The notes: generated by a model from the letters alone, not told the origin. Positions 1 through 8,841 are shown, counted from the stretch's first letter. The stretch is 64,000 nucleotides of DNA from Clostridium transplantifaecale (GCF_900626075.1 NZ_UYZY01000005.1:248001-312000); one strand, 5' to 3'. Program-made: numbers and translations.

Positions 1-1098
1 CAGCGTTACCATTTTGACTCGGACGGAATCATGCAATATGGCTGGTTTAACGATGAGGACAACTTGTACTATCTGGGTGATGAGAATGACGGCGCGGCAA
101 AAATAGGCTGGCTGCAGCTAGACTATGATGAAGATGATGGACAAGAAGATGGAGAAGTTGCCATGGTAGGTGATGGCGGAACCTGGTTCTATTTTCAGGC
201 CAATGGAAGAGCGATAAAGGCAACTGGAGACAACAGCTATGTAAATAGGACAATCAATGGCTCCAGATATTATTTTGATGAGAATGGGGCCATGGCAACC
301 GGCTGGGTAGCGATGGGAGAGAGAAGAGAGGGAGATGCAACAGGAATCAGTACTTTGAAATATTTCGGTGACGCTGACAGCGGCCAGATGGCCAGGGGCT
401 GGAGATATTTAACGGATGATCCGGAAGATACGGATGATAATAATAATGACTTCAGCTTTGGACCGGCCACGTCAAGCAATGCAACCCCAAGCAATGCGAG
501 CTACGATGGTGGGGACGGTGCATGGTATTACTTTGACAATAATGGAGTACCGGAATACCTTAATGAGAATTCCAGATCTATTACAGATGCCACTACCAGA
601 ATCAATGGAAACAGATATTTTTTTGACGAATATGGCCGGATGAAGAGCGGTCTGCTTGGCTTTACATTATCGGACGGAACAACAGTAAGCGCATACTTTG
701 GCGCTGATGATAGCGATGGAAAGATGAAGACCAGCCGTCAGACCAATGTTATGGAGGAGGACGGGGAACGTTCCACCTTTTACTTCAGCAATAGCGGCAG
801 CTATACAGGAGAACGCAGCGGATATCTTTACTATCAGGGCAAGCTGGTGCAGGCAGAAGACGGTGAAGATTTTCAGGTATTTGAGGTTGGCGAGCGTCTA
901 TATCTTGTAAATGAGGCTGGAAGAGTCCAGGACTCCAACCGTATATACAGGGTAGATGGAGAGTACCGGTATGAAGTTAATAACGGAACAATCTATACAG
1001 TAAATGAGAACAGAGAACAGATTGGCGAGGTGACCAGCGGTGAGGCACTGCCAAGCATTGCTTATGAGGAAGTTTATATATTGAATTCTGGAGAGTAA
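1..1098 (+). CDS. Cell-wall-binding repeat protein, C-terminal part (5' end outside window)
   Basis: The reading frame is open from the first base, so the gene begins upstream; an internal ATG at position 31 lies inside a repeat and is not the start. The 365 visible residues are imperfect aromatic/glycine repeats of the type RYYFDENGAMATGW, RYFFDEYGRMKSG and WYYFDNNGVPEY, which match the choline/glucan-binding (CW_binding) repeat family. Such repeats usually anchor a surface protein to teichoic acid or polysaccharide, while the catalytic or adhesive domain lies nearer the N-terminus, here unseen. A short Asn/Ser/Thr/Pro linker interrupts the array around residue 155. The protein is very acidic. 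The attachment role is family knowledge; the substrate and overall function cannot be told from this fragment. A strong terminator follows the stop codon. Confidence 0.8.
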   Translation, partial: QRYHFDSDGIMQYGWFNDEDNLYYLGDENDGAAKIGWLQLDYDEDDGQEDGEVAMVGDGGTWFYFQANGRAIKATGDNSYVNRTINGSRYYFDENGAMATGWVAMGERREGDATGISTLKYFGDADSGQMARGWRYLTDDPEDTDDNNNDFSFGPATSSNATPSNASYDGGDGAWYYFDNNGVPEYLNENSRSITDATTRINGNRYFFDEYGRMKSGLLGFTLSDGTTVSAYFGADDSDGKMKTSRQTNVMEEDGERSTFYFSNSGSYTGERSGYLYYQGKLVQAEDGEDFQVFEVGERLYLVNEAGRVQDSNRIYRVDGEYRYEVNNGTIYTVNENREQIGEVTSGEALPSIAYEEVYILNSGE

Positions 1099-1119
1099 TA
1101 TACTTACTAGATAAAAATA

Positions 1120-1150
1120 GAGCCGTTCACATTGCAACGGCTCTTTTTTT
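1120..1150 (+). terminator. Intrinsic terminator of the cell-wall-binding protein gene
   Basis: An 8-bp stem (GAGCCGTT with AACGGCTC) closes a short loop and is followed by seven T. It starts about 20 bases after the stop codon, the expected place for a Rho-independent terminator. Confidence 0.9.
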
Positions 1151-1291
1151 GCAGTTAGAAGTGGAAATTTATATAAAGTTTATCTTTTTGTTATCCCCTT
1201 GTTATTTCTCTGGTCTATGATATATTCATACCTGATTCAAGTAGCTTTCTCATAAACTTTTTAAACTAAATTCAATACAATTTCACACATG

Positions 1292-1332
1292 AAAAATGCG
1301 GATTCTTAGAGGGATAGGAACCGCATTTTTTG
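1292..1332. terminator. Second hairpin with T-run, orientation uncertain
   Basis: AAAAATGCGG (1292-1301) pairs perfectly with CCGCATTTTT (1321-1330) around a 19-base loop. The A-run and T-run flanks mean it could end transcription from either side. It separates the first gene from the decayed stretch downstream; the rest of the interval 1151-1399 is AT-rich with no credible gene. Confidence 0.6.
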
Positions 1333-1399
1333 TATTGGTTCAAGTGAATTGTATATAGATATAGTTTGTTTTATACTGATAAAACATAATAAGATTTAA

Positions 1400-2332
1400 C
1401 TAAACTATTTTTGGGCAGTGCGCATGGGATGTTTCCTGCTTATACTGGCCGCTGCGATTTACCGCGGCTTAAATGCAGTGCACCAGGAATTGGATGAAAC
1501 AAATGAGCAAAAAAAGAACGAGAAAAAGAAAAAAAGCTTCTGCGTATTTTTACAGGGGCGTCCCTGGCATGTATAGCTGCGACCACCTTGTATTACGGCG
1601 CGCTGATTTATCGTAGCGCCCAGCCCTACAACGGGAAACTATCATGGTATTTAGATGATTTGGCACACAAACGGACGGTTGTCATTGAACATGGAAATCT
1701 ATATGATCATGGCATAGAGGGATTTCTCGGCGATTTGGTTCAGAAGCCGAATCTGCCGGATGAACTGTATCTGGCTACCAGCTTTAATCTTCATTTTTAT
1801 GTAGATGGAACAATCCATACAGTAGAGACATTTTTATGCGGAGAAGATGAGAAGGGGGGGCTTTCATTCCTATCTGATTACTTATGACAGTGACAAATCC
1901 GACAGGTCAACGGTTTATCTGGACGGCACCGTATCGGATCCTCTGAATGAGGAAAAACGATTCCAGCCCATGCGGACCGTACTGGGGCAGGTAAATCTGA
2001 AGACAGCCGTGAGCAAGTGGGATGCCGAAGAATATGGAATTCTGTACTACGGAATGCGCCAGTGGGACGGCTCTGATGGTATTCTTTATATTAATGAGTC
2101 CGGAGAAACCAGGAAAGCCGGTATGGATGATGATAATATAAGCGGTTACAGCGTATCTCTGTTCGTTCCGGGCCGGGAAGACGAGGTGACGCCGCTCCGC
2201 TCTCTCCTGACAGAACCGACAGAAAACCAGGGGAATCTAGGCAGGGAAGATGCAGAAGCTCAAGAGATCCGGGAGTCCTTTGAACCGGAAAATATGAAAA
2301 GGCGCTCCAACTGGCTGAGCAGGATTGGATAG
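1400..2332 (+). pseudogene. Decayed membrane-protein gene with two homopolymer frameshifts
   Basis: Three successive frames read as one protein. The first frame has a hydrophobic segment (MGCFLLILAAAIYRG near 1424-1470) and breaks in an A-rich run at about 1510-1535. The next frame carries a second hydrophobic segment (IFTGASLACIAATTLYY) and about 90 residues ending at a run of seven G (1854-1860). Removing one G joins it to the third frame, which continues for about 155 residues to the stop. All three parts look like real protein. The family is not recognised. Either the gene is dead, or one break is a sequencing error; both breaks sit in homopolymers, where errors and slippage are common. 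No obvious ribosome-binding site precedes the first frame. Confidence 0.6.
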
Positions 2333-2509
2333 GAGAGAAGGAAAATTTGCCCAGTACTGTCACAGCAACCTGCGGTATCTATATTTTCGGAATCTGGGCA
2401 AGCCAGAGGAGGCAAAACAGGAGGAGGCAAAACAAAGGCAGATTTTACAGGCCAGGCCGGGACTTAAGAAAAATAAGGGCGTGTTCTTACACACTCAGAC
2501 TATCAAAAT

Positions 2510-3000
2510 ATGGTTTCTCCCTTAAGAAGTATCCAAGAGAAACGCTGCCAGAGTATCCCAAGTATGTCTGTGCAGGAAATCACCGGAGATTCAGAAATAT
2601 TGCATTCCCAAGAAAATCAGGAAATACTGGAATCTTCCGTGCCGGAAGAGGGAGTACAGAATGGAGAAAAGGAACAGGAGCAGTCAGAACGAGAACGGAC
2701 TGATGAGGTAAGTAATCTGGCTCCCGCATATAGCCTGACTCTGCCTGAAACATGGAAGGATCGGGTCATTGATAAGAAAAGTGGGACTAGCGGGCAGGGC
2801 TTTTACCAGAAAAGCTCTTACGAACGTATGGGAGACGGCCTTCTGTTTTATATAGAAATATGGCAGAATGGGGAATATATCAATATGCCGGACTATGAGA
2901 TATGGGGGCATGCAGGCCAGGTATTAACCCGGGAGCAACTATACAGCCAAGTCTGGGACAATGATAATACGTATAACGTAGACAACCTGGTAAAAGCCCA
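2510..3000 (+). pseudogene. Chimeric relic: lipoprotein-like fragment joined to OmpR-type response-regulator fragment
   Basis: One open frame joins unrelated pieces. The first part is Gln/Glu/Ser-rich and then reads LTLPETWKDRV, FYQKSSYERMGDGLLFYI and GEYINMPDYEIWG, resembling the body of a small clostridial exported protein, with no signal peptide left. At about position 2908 it changes to GHAGQVLTREQLYSQVWD followed by VDNLVKAHMK, which closely resembles the winged-helix part of an OmpR/PhoB-family regulator (usual pattern: G-Q-V-x-T/S-R-E-x-L-x-x-x-V-W). The receiver domain and recognition-helix end are missing. The frame then runs on out of phase over the next fragment. This looks like deletion scars joining neighbouring genes. 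The interval 2333-2509 holds only short uncertain coding traces. Confidence 0.55.
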
Positions 3001-3237
3001 TATGAAGCAACCCGTTTCCACCCAGGCATTGAGGAAGAAATTATCCTGGCAGAAGACATCAGCCGTTTGTATGATGCGCTGGACTCTTTGGAGGTAGAAG
3101 AACGGCTGCTGATTGATGAACTGTTTTTCCGAGGCGTCTCAGAGTGGGATCTGGCGAAACGGCTGGGGCTCTCTCAGCAGGCAGTCAGCAAGCGTAAGAA
3201 AAAGCTGCTTAAAAAGCTCCGTGAAAAAATAGAATAA
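3001..3237 (+). pseudogene. C-terminal fragment of a sigma-70-like factor
   Basis: This frame, shifted relative to the upstream fragment, encodes about 78 residues that look like sigma region 4: a helix ending in SRLYDALDSLEVEERLLI, then LAKRLGLSQQAVSKRKKKLL as the helix-turn-helix, and a basic tail. The frame is blocked upstream by a stop at 2974-2976, and no start codon with a ribosome-binding site exists, so only the tail survives. Similar short sigma-like proteins occur in conjugative elements of Firmicutes (family knowledge), so a lost mobile element could be the source; this is inference. Confidence 0.6.
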
Positions 3238-3263
3238 AATATAAGTTTTACACTCCCCGGTCC

Positions 3264-4856
3264 TCATTGCCGTACAGGGATATACCGCTTCAATGTTTGT
3301 ATTAATTCTACCACATTAACGGGTTTTGCAATATGGCCGTACATTCCTGCTTTTTTGCATAACTCAATGTTTTCCGGTAATACCTCTGCGGTCATGGCCA
3401 AAATCGGTACTGCCGTCTTTTCAACTGACATTTCACTGCAGATTATCCGGGCGGCCTCATAACCGTCTCTCACCGGCATACAGATATCCATTAAGATCAC
3501 ATCAAACTGGCCAGAGTACTCTTTAAATTTTCTACAGGCAATTTCCCCATTCTCCGCTTCGACTACTTCAATTCCTGTTTCATCCAAAATACTTTTGATA
3601 ATTTCGCGGTTGATCTCCACATCCTCTGCCAACAGCATACGGCGCCCCCGAAAAATATCTTTTTCCGGCTCCCGAGCAGCAGCCGACTTGTTTAACACCT
3701 CTTCATCTTCACCCGGACACCGGCCGGCACACTCCCGCGTTACGGTTCCTTTTTTTACGCAAATATCAAATTCAAACGAAGAACCCTTACCGGGAATTGA
3801 ATGGACCCATATGCATCCGCCCATCTTTCCTACGATATTTTTAGAAATCGCCAGTCCCAGTCCGGTCCCTCCAAAACGTTTGGAAATACTGGTATCTGCC
3901 TGCTCAAATGCCTGGAACAGATGGGCCTGCTGTTCCTGCGTTATCCCGATACCACTATCCTTGACCGCAAAGCGCAGAACCACATCCTCCCCTGATTCCT
4001 GCTGCAGCTGAATCGACAACTCAATATTTCCCTCATTCGGTGTGAACTTGGCCGCATTGGAGAGCAGATTGGTGATGACCTGAGACAGCCTTTGCTGATC
4101 TGTAATAATTGCAGACGGAACATTCTCCCCTACAACAATGGAAAAGTTCTGAGATTTTTGGTCAAAACGGATTTGATTAATGCTGATTAATCGCTGCAGA
4201 AGGTATTTCAAAGAAAAATCAGATTCTGACAGTTCTAGCTTACCCGCCTCTATCTTTGACATATCCAAAATATCGTTAATCACTCCCAGCAGATGTGAGG
4301 AAGCGTCATCAATTTTAGACTGACATCCCCTGATTCGCTCCAGATCATCACTTTTCATGGCAATTTCATTCATTCCTATAATCGCATTGATCGGAGTACG
4401 GATTTCATGGCTCATCATGGAAAGAAAGTCGCTCTTTGCCTTGGCAAGCTTTTCAGCCTCCTCTTTTGCCTGAATGAGTTTCTCTTCCGCCTGCATGATT
4501 TCAAGCATCTTACGGTTATCCGCGGCCTTTAGCCGTCCAACCAGAACCACGATAGCCGTAACCGCCAGAATGATTATCAGCAGCTTTTGCCATGCCGCAT
4601 CATCCTTAGTAAATACAATAAAAAAATAGGCAGAATATACAACCGCGGTCCCTCCGCTCATGCCGCCACTGATATACCCCTCCAGATATGTAAAAACAAC
4701 AACCGGAATAATAAGGAGCATCATGGGATTAGGTATATGAAAGGCATATGCAGCCAAAATTGCAATAAAAGTAACGGGAATACTTAATATCCTATAAAAA
4801 ACCGGATTGTGTCCCCACCCATAGGAAAGGGTACTGGTATTTTTCTCATCCGGCAT
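3264..4856 (-). CDS. Membrane hybrid histidine kinase with C-terminal receiver
   Basis: A 530-residue sensor. Three to four membrane helices occupy roughly residues 20-107, with almost no extracytoplasmic domain, so sensing is probably within the membrane. A coiled coil (112-140) leads to the HisKA phosphoacceptor (SHEIRTP, His150). The ATPase domain shows the N box (NLLSNAAKFT), G1 (DSGIGI) and G2 (GGTGLGLAISKNI). The receiver has the acidic pair (LAEDVE), phospho-acceptor Asp457 (LMDICMP) and Lys511 (AKPVN). ATG at 4856 is chosen because GGAGGT sits 7 bases upstream; a longer reading from TTG at 4871 would place that site inside the gene. No HPt domain or output protein is adjacent, so phosphate must pass to an HPt encoded elsewhere. 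It is convergent with the decayed genes. Confidence 0.9.
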   Translation of the reverse strand: MPDEKNTSTLSYGWGHNPVFYRILSIPVTFIAILAAYAFHIPNPMMLLIIPVVVFTYLEGYISGGMSGGTAVVYSAYFFIVFTKDDAAWQKLLIIILAVTAIVVLVGRLKAADNRKMLEIMQAEEKLIQAKEEAEKLAKAKSDFLSMMSHEIRTPINAIIGMNEIAMKSDDLERIRGCQSKIDDASSHLLGVINDILDMSKIEAGKLELSESDFSLKYLLQRLISINQIRFDQKSQNFSIVVGENVPSAIITDQQRLSQVITNLLSNAAKFTPNEGNIELSIQLQQESGEDVVLRFAVKDSGIGITQEQQAHLFQAFEQADTSISKRFGGTGLGLAISKNIVGKMGGCIWVHSIPGKGSSFEFDICVKKGTVTRECAGRCPGEDEEVLNKSAAAREPEKDIFRGRRMLLAEDVEINREIIKSILDETGIEVVEAENGEIACRKFKEYSGQFDVILMDICMPVRDGYEAARIICSEMSVEKTAVPILAMTAEVLPENIELCKKAGMYGHIAKPVNVVELIQTLKRYIPVRQ

Positions 4857-5365
4857 ATGTTTTACCTCCAATCGTCATCAGATTCAAATAACTGTCCTAT
4901 ATCATGACTCACTCTGAACTCGCTCAAAATAGCCTTTTAATTATAGTTCAATCAGAACAAAAACGCAAGGTACCATGTCATAACTACCTGCTAAAAAAAT
5001 AGCAACCGTATTTGTCTATTGCTTTTATTGCAAAGCCCTATGTCCTATGGCAGTTTCGCGCCGCAGAATTCGGGATTTTCACGAAAAACGCGTGAAAACA
5101 CCTCGCGGAATACATCCCGAGTGAACAGTAGCCGAGAAGGATGCCGGTATGATGTAATGCTCTCGTGTAAGGCTTTAAGGAAAACAGGATGTGGATTTTG
5201 TCTGTGGTCTGGTATATAATGGAGATATCGATGTGCGGAAAATGGTTATATGATAAAGCTCTTGGTTCTTGGGGCTTTATCTTTACATAAAGTGAGCAGC
5301 CACAGACTTTGATTATCAAGGTAGAACAAAAGGAATCCGGCGGCAATTAAGAGAGGTGGAATGGG
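4857..5365. other. Intergenic region with leader hairpin and a dispersed motif
   Basis: This gap separates two divergent genes. It is AT-rich near the kinase start. A TATAAT at 5215-5220 may be the -10 box of the diguanylate cyclase gene, though its -35 is poor. The implied 145-base leader contains an 8-bp hairpin (GATAAAGC 5252-5259 with GCTTTATC 5274-5281). I looked for a c-di-GMP riboswitch core and did not find one. A copy of the dispersed GAATAC/GTGAACAGTA motif lies at 5100-5133. No gene is supported. Confidence 0.5.
5100..5133 (+). repeat. Dispersed intergenic motif, copy 1
   Basis: CCTCGCGGAATAC is followed after a few bases by GTGAACAGTAGCC. The same pair of words recurs at the insertion-sequence target near 7060 and, weaker, near 40717. 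The end word is a small hairpin-forming sequence in its fuller form (ACTGTGAACAGT). Confidence 0.45.
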
Positions 5366-6943
5366 ATGCGGGAAGGAATCTGGAGCAGAATAAAATCATT
5401 GCTGGGATTTGGAGCAGAGATGGAGGAGTATGAAGAAATTTTATGTGCCCTTCATCAGGATGTGAAAAAGAGAGACTTCATTTTTTACCTTTTCATCATT
5501 GGGTTTGAATTGGTCATGGTGGCATCCATTTCCCTAAGACCGGGAGGGCCTTTTTTAAAACCGCGCAGGGAGGCCTATTTTATCATGTACCTGCTCCTGA
5601 TCGCAATGACCCTTTGCGTGATTCTGTCAAAACATTGGGTTGACAAAAGCAAAGAAAAGGCCGCCCGCCGCTATTTCATAATCGAACATACTTATATGGC
5701 TTTTTTTGTATTTTGGGGAATCGCCATTACATTAAACGACCAACTGGGCGGTAATGGGCTGACAGTTTATACATATGTTGTACTGCTGGTAGCAATCATG
5801 TCCCTGATGAAGCCGTGGATGTCTGTGCTGCTGTTTTTAACCAGTGTGATCCTTCTCAACGTGCTGCTTCCGTATTTCCCGAATCCTGCTGGACTGGACC
5901 AGAGCTTTAACAATCTTATGAACAGCCTGTTTCTTTCGCTGGCATCCATCGCTGTCTCCGTCAGCCTGTACAATTCCAAGATACAGGCAAAGAGAAATGA
6001 AATTCTCCTGCGCAGACAATACCGGCAGGTCGAAACGGAGAAAATGGCATTAAGCAAAGAGGCGCTTTTAGACGTCTTGACCGGCCTTCAGAACAGGAAC
6101 AGCTATAAAAGGATGCTCCAGGACTTCGAAGGTTTCGATTGTGTTTCCGTTGGCTGTATTTATATTGATGTGAACGGGCTGCACGAGATTAATAATCATC
6201 TGGGGCATCAGGCAGGGGATAGCATGCTTAAGACCGTTGCGCATATTCTCCAGAAAAATTTCCGGTCCGGGGAAATATTCCGGATCGGGGGTGACGAATT
6301 TGTTATTATCTGCCGCGACATAGACCGCCAGAGCGTGGAGCAGCGCCTGGATACGATTTGCGAGCAGGTAAAACATGCAAAGTATTCGCTTTCGGTGGGC
6401 CTTGAATGGCGTGACAGCAGGATTGACATAAAGGATATTATACAGAAAGCGGAAGATAAGATGCAGCAATACAAAAGAGATTATTATGCATCCCAGGGCG
6501 GCACCCGCCAGAGACGAGATCTGAACCGGCATATGGAGCGGATTCTGTCAGAAAAGAAGGATGCCGACCGTTTCCTGAGTGTGTTTGCCCCTGTGTTTAA
6601 AGGCGTATACTTTGTGAACCTGGAAACAGACACCCTGCGTCAACTGTTTATTCCTGATTATTTCAGCCAGATTTTGGAAGAATCGGATGGCTGTTTCAGC
6701 AAAGCCCTTCTTATGTATGCGAAGCAGTTGGTGGAACCGGAATATACAGGGCTATTTGAATGTTTCTGCGATTACAGCTATCTGGAAAACCTGTTGATTG
6801 AGGAGGATATTCCCGGTTTTACCTACAAGAAAAAGGACGGCAGCCACGTGAGACTGAGAATTTTATGCTTTAATCACTATCCTGGCAATGAGAAGGAAAC
6901 CCTGTGGATTTTCTCTGATATAGAAGCCAACGAATTTCTTTGA
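5366..6943 (+). CDS. Membrane diguanylate cyclase (GGDEF) with C-terminal PAS-like region
   Basis: Makes cyclic di-GMP from two GTP at the inner face of the membrane. Six predicted membrane helices lie between residues 38 and 203, followed by a short coiled linker and the catalytic domain starting at DVLTGLQNRNS. The active motif GGDEF is intact (308-312) and the substrate-binding DVNGLHEINNHLGHQAGD segment is present. The product-inhibition RxxD site just upstream reads RSGE, so feedback control may be lost. The last 130 residues, past the GGDEF domain, contain a FVNLETDTLRQL segment and a KKKDGSHVRLR strand typical of PAS folds, an unusual place for a sensor. ATG follows GAGAGGTGG. A terminator-like hairpin follows. 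Confidence 0.88.
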   Translation: MREGIWSRIKSLLGFGAEMEEYEEILCALHQDVKKRDFIFYLFIIGFELVMVASISLRPGGPFLKPRREAYFIMYLLLIAMTLCVILSKHWVDKSKEKAARRYFIIEHTYMAFFVFWGIAITLNDQLGGNGLTVYTYVVLLVAIMSLMKPWMSVLLFLTSVILLNVLLPYFPNPAGLDQSFNNLMNSLFLSLASIAVSVSLYNSKIQAKRNEILLRRQYRQVETEKMALSKEALLDVLTGLQNRNSYKRMLQDFEGFDCVSVGCIYIDVNGLHEINNHLGHQAGDSMLKTVAHILQKNFRSGEIFRIGGDEFVIICRDIDRQSVEQRLDTICEQVKHAKYSLSVGLEWRDSRIDIKDIIQKAEDKMQQYKRDYYASQGGTRQRRDLNRHMERILSEKKDADRFLSVFAPVFKGVYFVNLETDTLRQLFIPDYFSQILEESDGCFSKALLMYAKQLVEPEYTGLFECFCDYSYLENLLIEEDIPGFTYKKKDGSHVRLRILCFNHYPGNEKETLWIFSDIEANEFL

Positions 6944-6972
6944 CGAAAAATGTCAACGCTCTCAGGACTATG

Positions 6973-7008
6973 GCCAAATGAACAGAATCTCTCTGCTATT
7001 TGGCTTTT
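6973..7008 (+). terminator. Probable terminator after the diguanylate cyclase gene
   Basis: GCCAAAT (6973-6979) pairs with ATTTGGC (6998-7004) and is followed by TTTTGT. The stem is short and the T-run interrupted, so strength is moderate. Confidence 0.5.
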
Positions 7009-7059
7009 GTCCTCACCCGGATTTCTGTGACTTCCGCCACGCTCCACTTACAAAAAACA

Positions 7060-7083
7060 CCTCGTGGAATACTACCTGTGAAC
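7060..7083 (+). repeat. Dispersed motif copy 2, left part, interrupted by the insertion sequence
   Basis: CCTCGTGGAATACTACCTGTGAAC stops at the left end of the insertion sequence. After removing the element and one target duplication the sequence continues AGTAACT (8842 onward), restoring the full motif. Confidence 0.5.
7074..7083 (+). repeat. Target-site duplication, left copy
   Basis: ACCTGTGAAC abuts the left end of the insertion sequence and is repeated exactly at 8832-8841 on its right side. Confidence 0.92.
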
Positions 7084-7194
7084 CAATGTCAGTTAGTTAA
7101 GCTAGAGGAGTAGATTTTTATTGGGGTCTAACCAAAATTCTCCTCAAATTTGGAAAACTTTAAATAAAGGATTGACATAGCTTCCAAAATATGC

Positions 7195-7240
7195 GGCCGC
7201 CCTTGTTTCAGATTGGTTTTTAGACGAAACAAGGGCGGCC
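7195..7240 (+). terminator. Long hairpin in the insertion-sequence leader
   Basis: GGCCGCCCTTGTTTC (7195-7209) pairs perfectly with GAAACAAGGGCGGCC (7226-7240), 15 bp with a 16-base loop. It lies between the left end and the transposase start. Such hairpins can stop outside transcription or hide the ribosome-binding site of read-through transcripts, limiting transposase expression; that role is inferred from other insertion sequences. Confidence 0.75.
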
Positions 7241-7285
7241 CTTTAATCAGAAGTAAAATTGCTTTTGACTAAAGGAGGAACGCTT

Positions 7286-8632
7286 ATGTCTTTACACCAA
7301 ACGATTCAATCTTTATTTCACTCCGCTGTCCGCAGCGTGATCTCCCACATCTCGGATTTTGTCCTTCGACCCGGTAAAGATTTTACCAGGAACAGGAAAT
7401 TCACAGCTGCGCAAATTATCTCGTTTCTTATTACCATGGGGGCATCCTCTACAAGAGTGGAGATGCTTGATTTCTTTGGAATGGATGCCCTTATGCCCAC
7501 CTCTTCCGCTTTCCGACAGCAGCGGGCTAAACTCAGACCGGAGGCTCTTTCAGAAATCTTCCATACATTCAATACGGCCTATTTCTCTCTTGGCACTGTG
7601 AAAAAAACTATCGCGAGCGGTTACCGCTGTATTGCCGCTGACGGCTCCACGACTTCTTTTTTCAGCAGTGACAAGTTTCATACAGAGGATTATTTCGTTT
7701 CCGAAGGGCCTTCTGCAAAGGGCTTTTACAGTCTCCATATCAATGCGCTCTACGACCTGGACAGGAACATGTATGTTGCCTCCCTGCTCCAACCCGTTCA
7801 TAAAAAAGACGAATTCCTGGCATTCTGCACCATGGTGGATACCTGCCCGGTTCTTTCTGATAGGAAAGACATCTACATCGGTGACAGGGGGTATTGTTCC
7901 TATAACAATATGGCCCATATCATTGAAAAAGAGCAGTACTTCCTCTTCAGGACCAAAGATGTCCTTTCCAAAGGCTTGGTCGGTAATTTCAAACTCCCCA
8001 AAGAAGGCATGTTTGACGAGACCGTAACGGTCACCCTTGTAAGAAGCCACTCCCGAAAAATCCGGATTCCTGACGGGAACTACCGCCGGTTCGTAGATCG
8101 GGCGGCCTCCTTTGATTTCCTGGAGTACGGTTCGGATGGCACCTATCCCCTCTCGTTCCGTGTTGTCCGGTTTCAGCTTCCGGATGGCTCTTTTGAATGT
8201 CTTGTGACAAACCTTCCGGAGGATGAATTCCCGCCGGCGCGGCTGAGAGACATTTACAATGCCCGATGGGGCATTGAATCCTCCTTCCGCAAACTGAAAT
8301 ATACGATCGGAATGAGCAATTTCCATTCCTGCAAGCCGGAACATGTGGAGCAGGAAATATGGGCAAAACTGATCGCTTATAATATAACGGAAGCCATGAT
8401 ACAGTCCGTAATCCTTGAAACGCATGATACAAAACATGCCTATAAGGTGAATTTCTCCATGGCAGTCCATATTTGCAGGGTCTTCCTCCGCCTGGCCGCA
8501 GAGGAAGACGTCATTGACACGGTGGCTTTGCTGCGTAAAGAGCTCCTCCCGATTCGACCCGGCAGGGCATATCCCAGACTTAAAACGGCCCATTTTCGTC
8601 GGCCAAAATATTTTGTCTACAGAGCCGCATAA
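7286..8632 (+). CDS. IS4-family transposase
   Basis: A 448-residue DDE transposase that cuts and rejoins the ends of its own element. The catalytic acidic residues are visible: Asp119 (AADGSTTSF), Asp200 (YIGDRGY) and Glu331. The family signature Y-x2-R-x3-E-x6-K is exact at residues 324-338 (YNARWGIESSFRKLK). The N-terminal 100 residues contain a helical DNA-binding region. ATG at 7286 follows AAAGGAGG with good spacing; an in-frame TTG at 7259 has no such site. The gene is undamaged and fills most of the element. A long open frame on the opposite strand (7550-8593) is only a shadow. Confidence 0.95.
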   Translation: MSLHQTIQSLFHSAVRSVISHISDFVLRPGKDFTRNRKFTAAQIISFLITMGASSTRVEMLDFFGMDALMPTSSAFRQQRAKLRPEALSEIFHTFNTAYFSLGTVKKTIASGYRCIAADGSTTSFFSSDKFHTEDYFVSEGPSAKGFYSLHINALYDLDRNMYVASLLQPVHKKDEFLAFCTMVDTCPVLSDRKDIYIGDRGYCSYNNMAHIIEKEQYFLFRTKDVLSKGLVGNFKLPKEGMFDETVTVTLVRSHSRKIRIPDGNYRRFVDRAASFDFLEYGSDGTYPLSFRVVRFQLPDGSFECLVTNLPEDEFPPARLRDIYNARWGIESSFRKLKYTIGMSNFHSCKPEHVEQEIWAKLIAYNITEAMIQSVILETHDTKHAYKVNFSMAVHICRVFLRLAAEEDVIDTVALLRKELLPIRPGRAYPRLKTAHFRRPKYFVYRAA

Positions 8633-8831
8633 TCCAAAACCACCCTACTTATCATAGCTGATAAAAAAAGCAGGCGCAAGTCTGTTTCCTTGTTGTGCTC
8701 AAAAATCAGACCACACGGCAATACAGCTTCGGATACCAGAGAAGTTCTTCTGTATCGATATAATTTTCCCAATGCCCAACCGAATGAATCTATAAAATCT
8801 AAATCGTCATAAGCTTAACTAACTGACATTG

Positions 8832-8841
8832 ACCTGTGAAC
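8832..8841 (+). repeat. Target-site duplication, right copy
   Basis: ACCTGTGAAC, identical to the left copy; the original locus continues with AGTAACT. Confidence 0.92.

Larger units (their letters stand above)
7084..8831 (+). mobile_element. Complete IS4-family insertion sequence, 1748 bp
   Basis: The ends are 20-bp perfect inverted repeats: CAATGTCAGTTAGTTAAGCT reads inward from both sides (7084-7103 and the complement of 8812-8831). Directly outside is a 10-bp direct duplication, ACCTGTGAAC, at 7074-7083 and 8832-8841. Inverted repeats starting with CA and 10-13 bp duplications fit the IS4 family, as does the single transposase gene with its YREK signature. Perfect ends and duplication indicate a recent insertion that is probably still able to move. 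The element carries only the transposase, about 200 bp of left leader with a long hairpin, and about 200 bp of right tail with no gene. Confidence 0.93.

Noticed and set aside
3010..3097. Frame reading ALRKKL, apparently the end of an OmpR regulator
   Set aside because: The bases are better read one frame over as the sigma-like fragment; the ALRKKL match is coincidental.
4857..5365. Possible c-di-GMP riboswitch before the membrane cyclase
   Set aside because: The characteristic conserved core was not found; only a simple hairpin is present.
7550..8593. 347-codon open frame on the minus strand
   Set aside because: It is fully antisense to the IS4 transposase, has no ribosome-binding site and shows no recognisable domain; the sense protein has the complete catalytic set.
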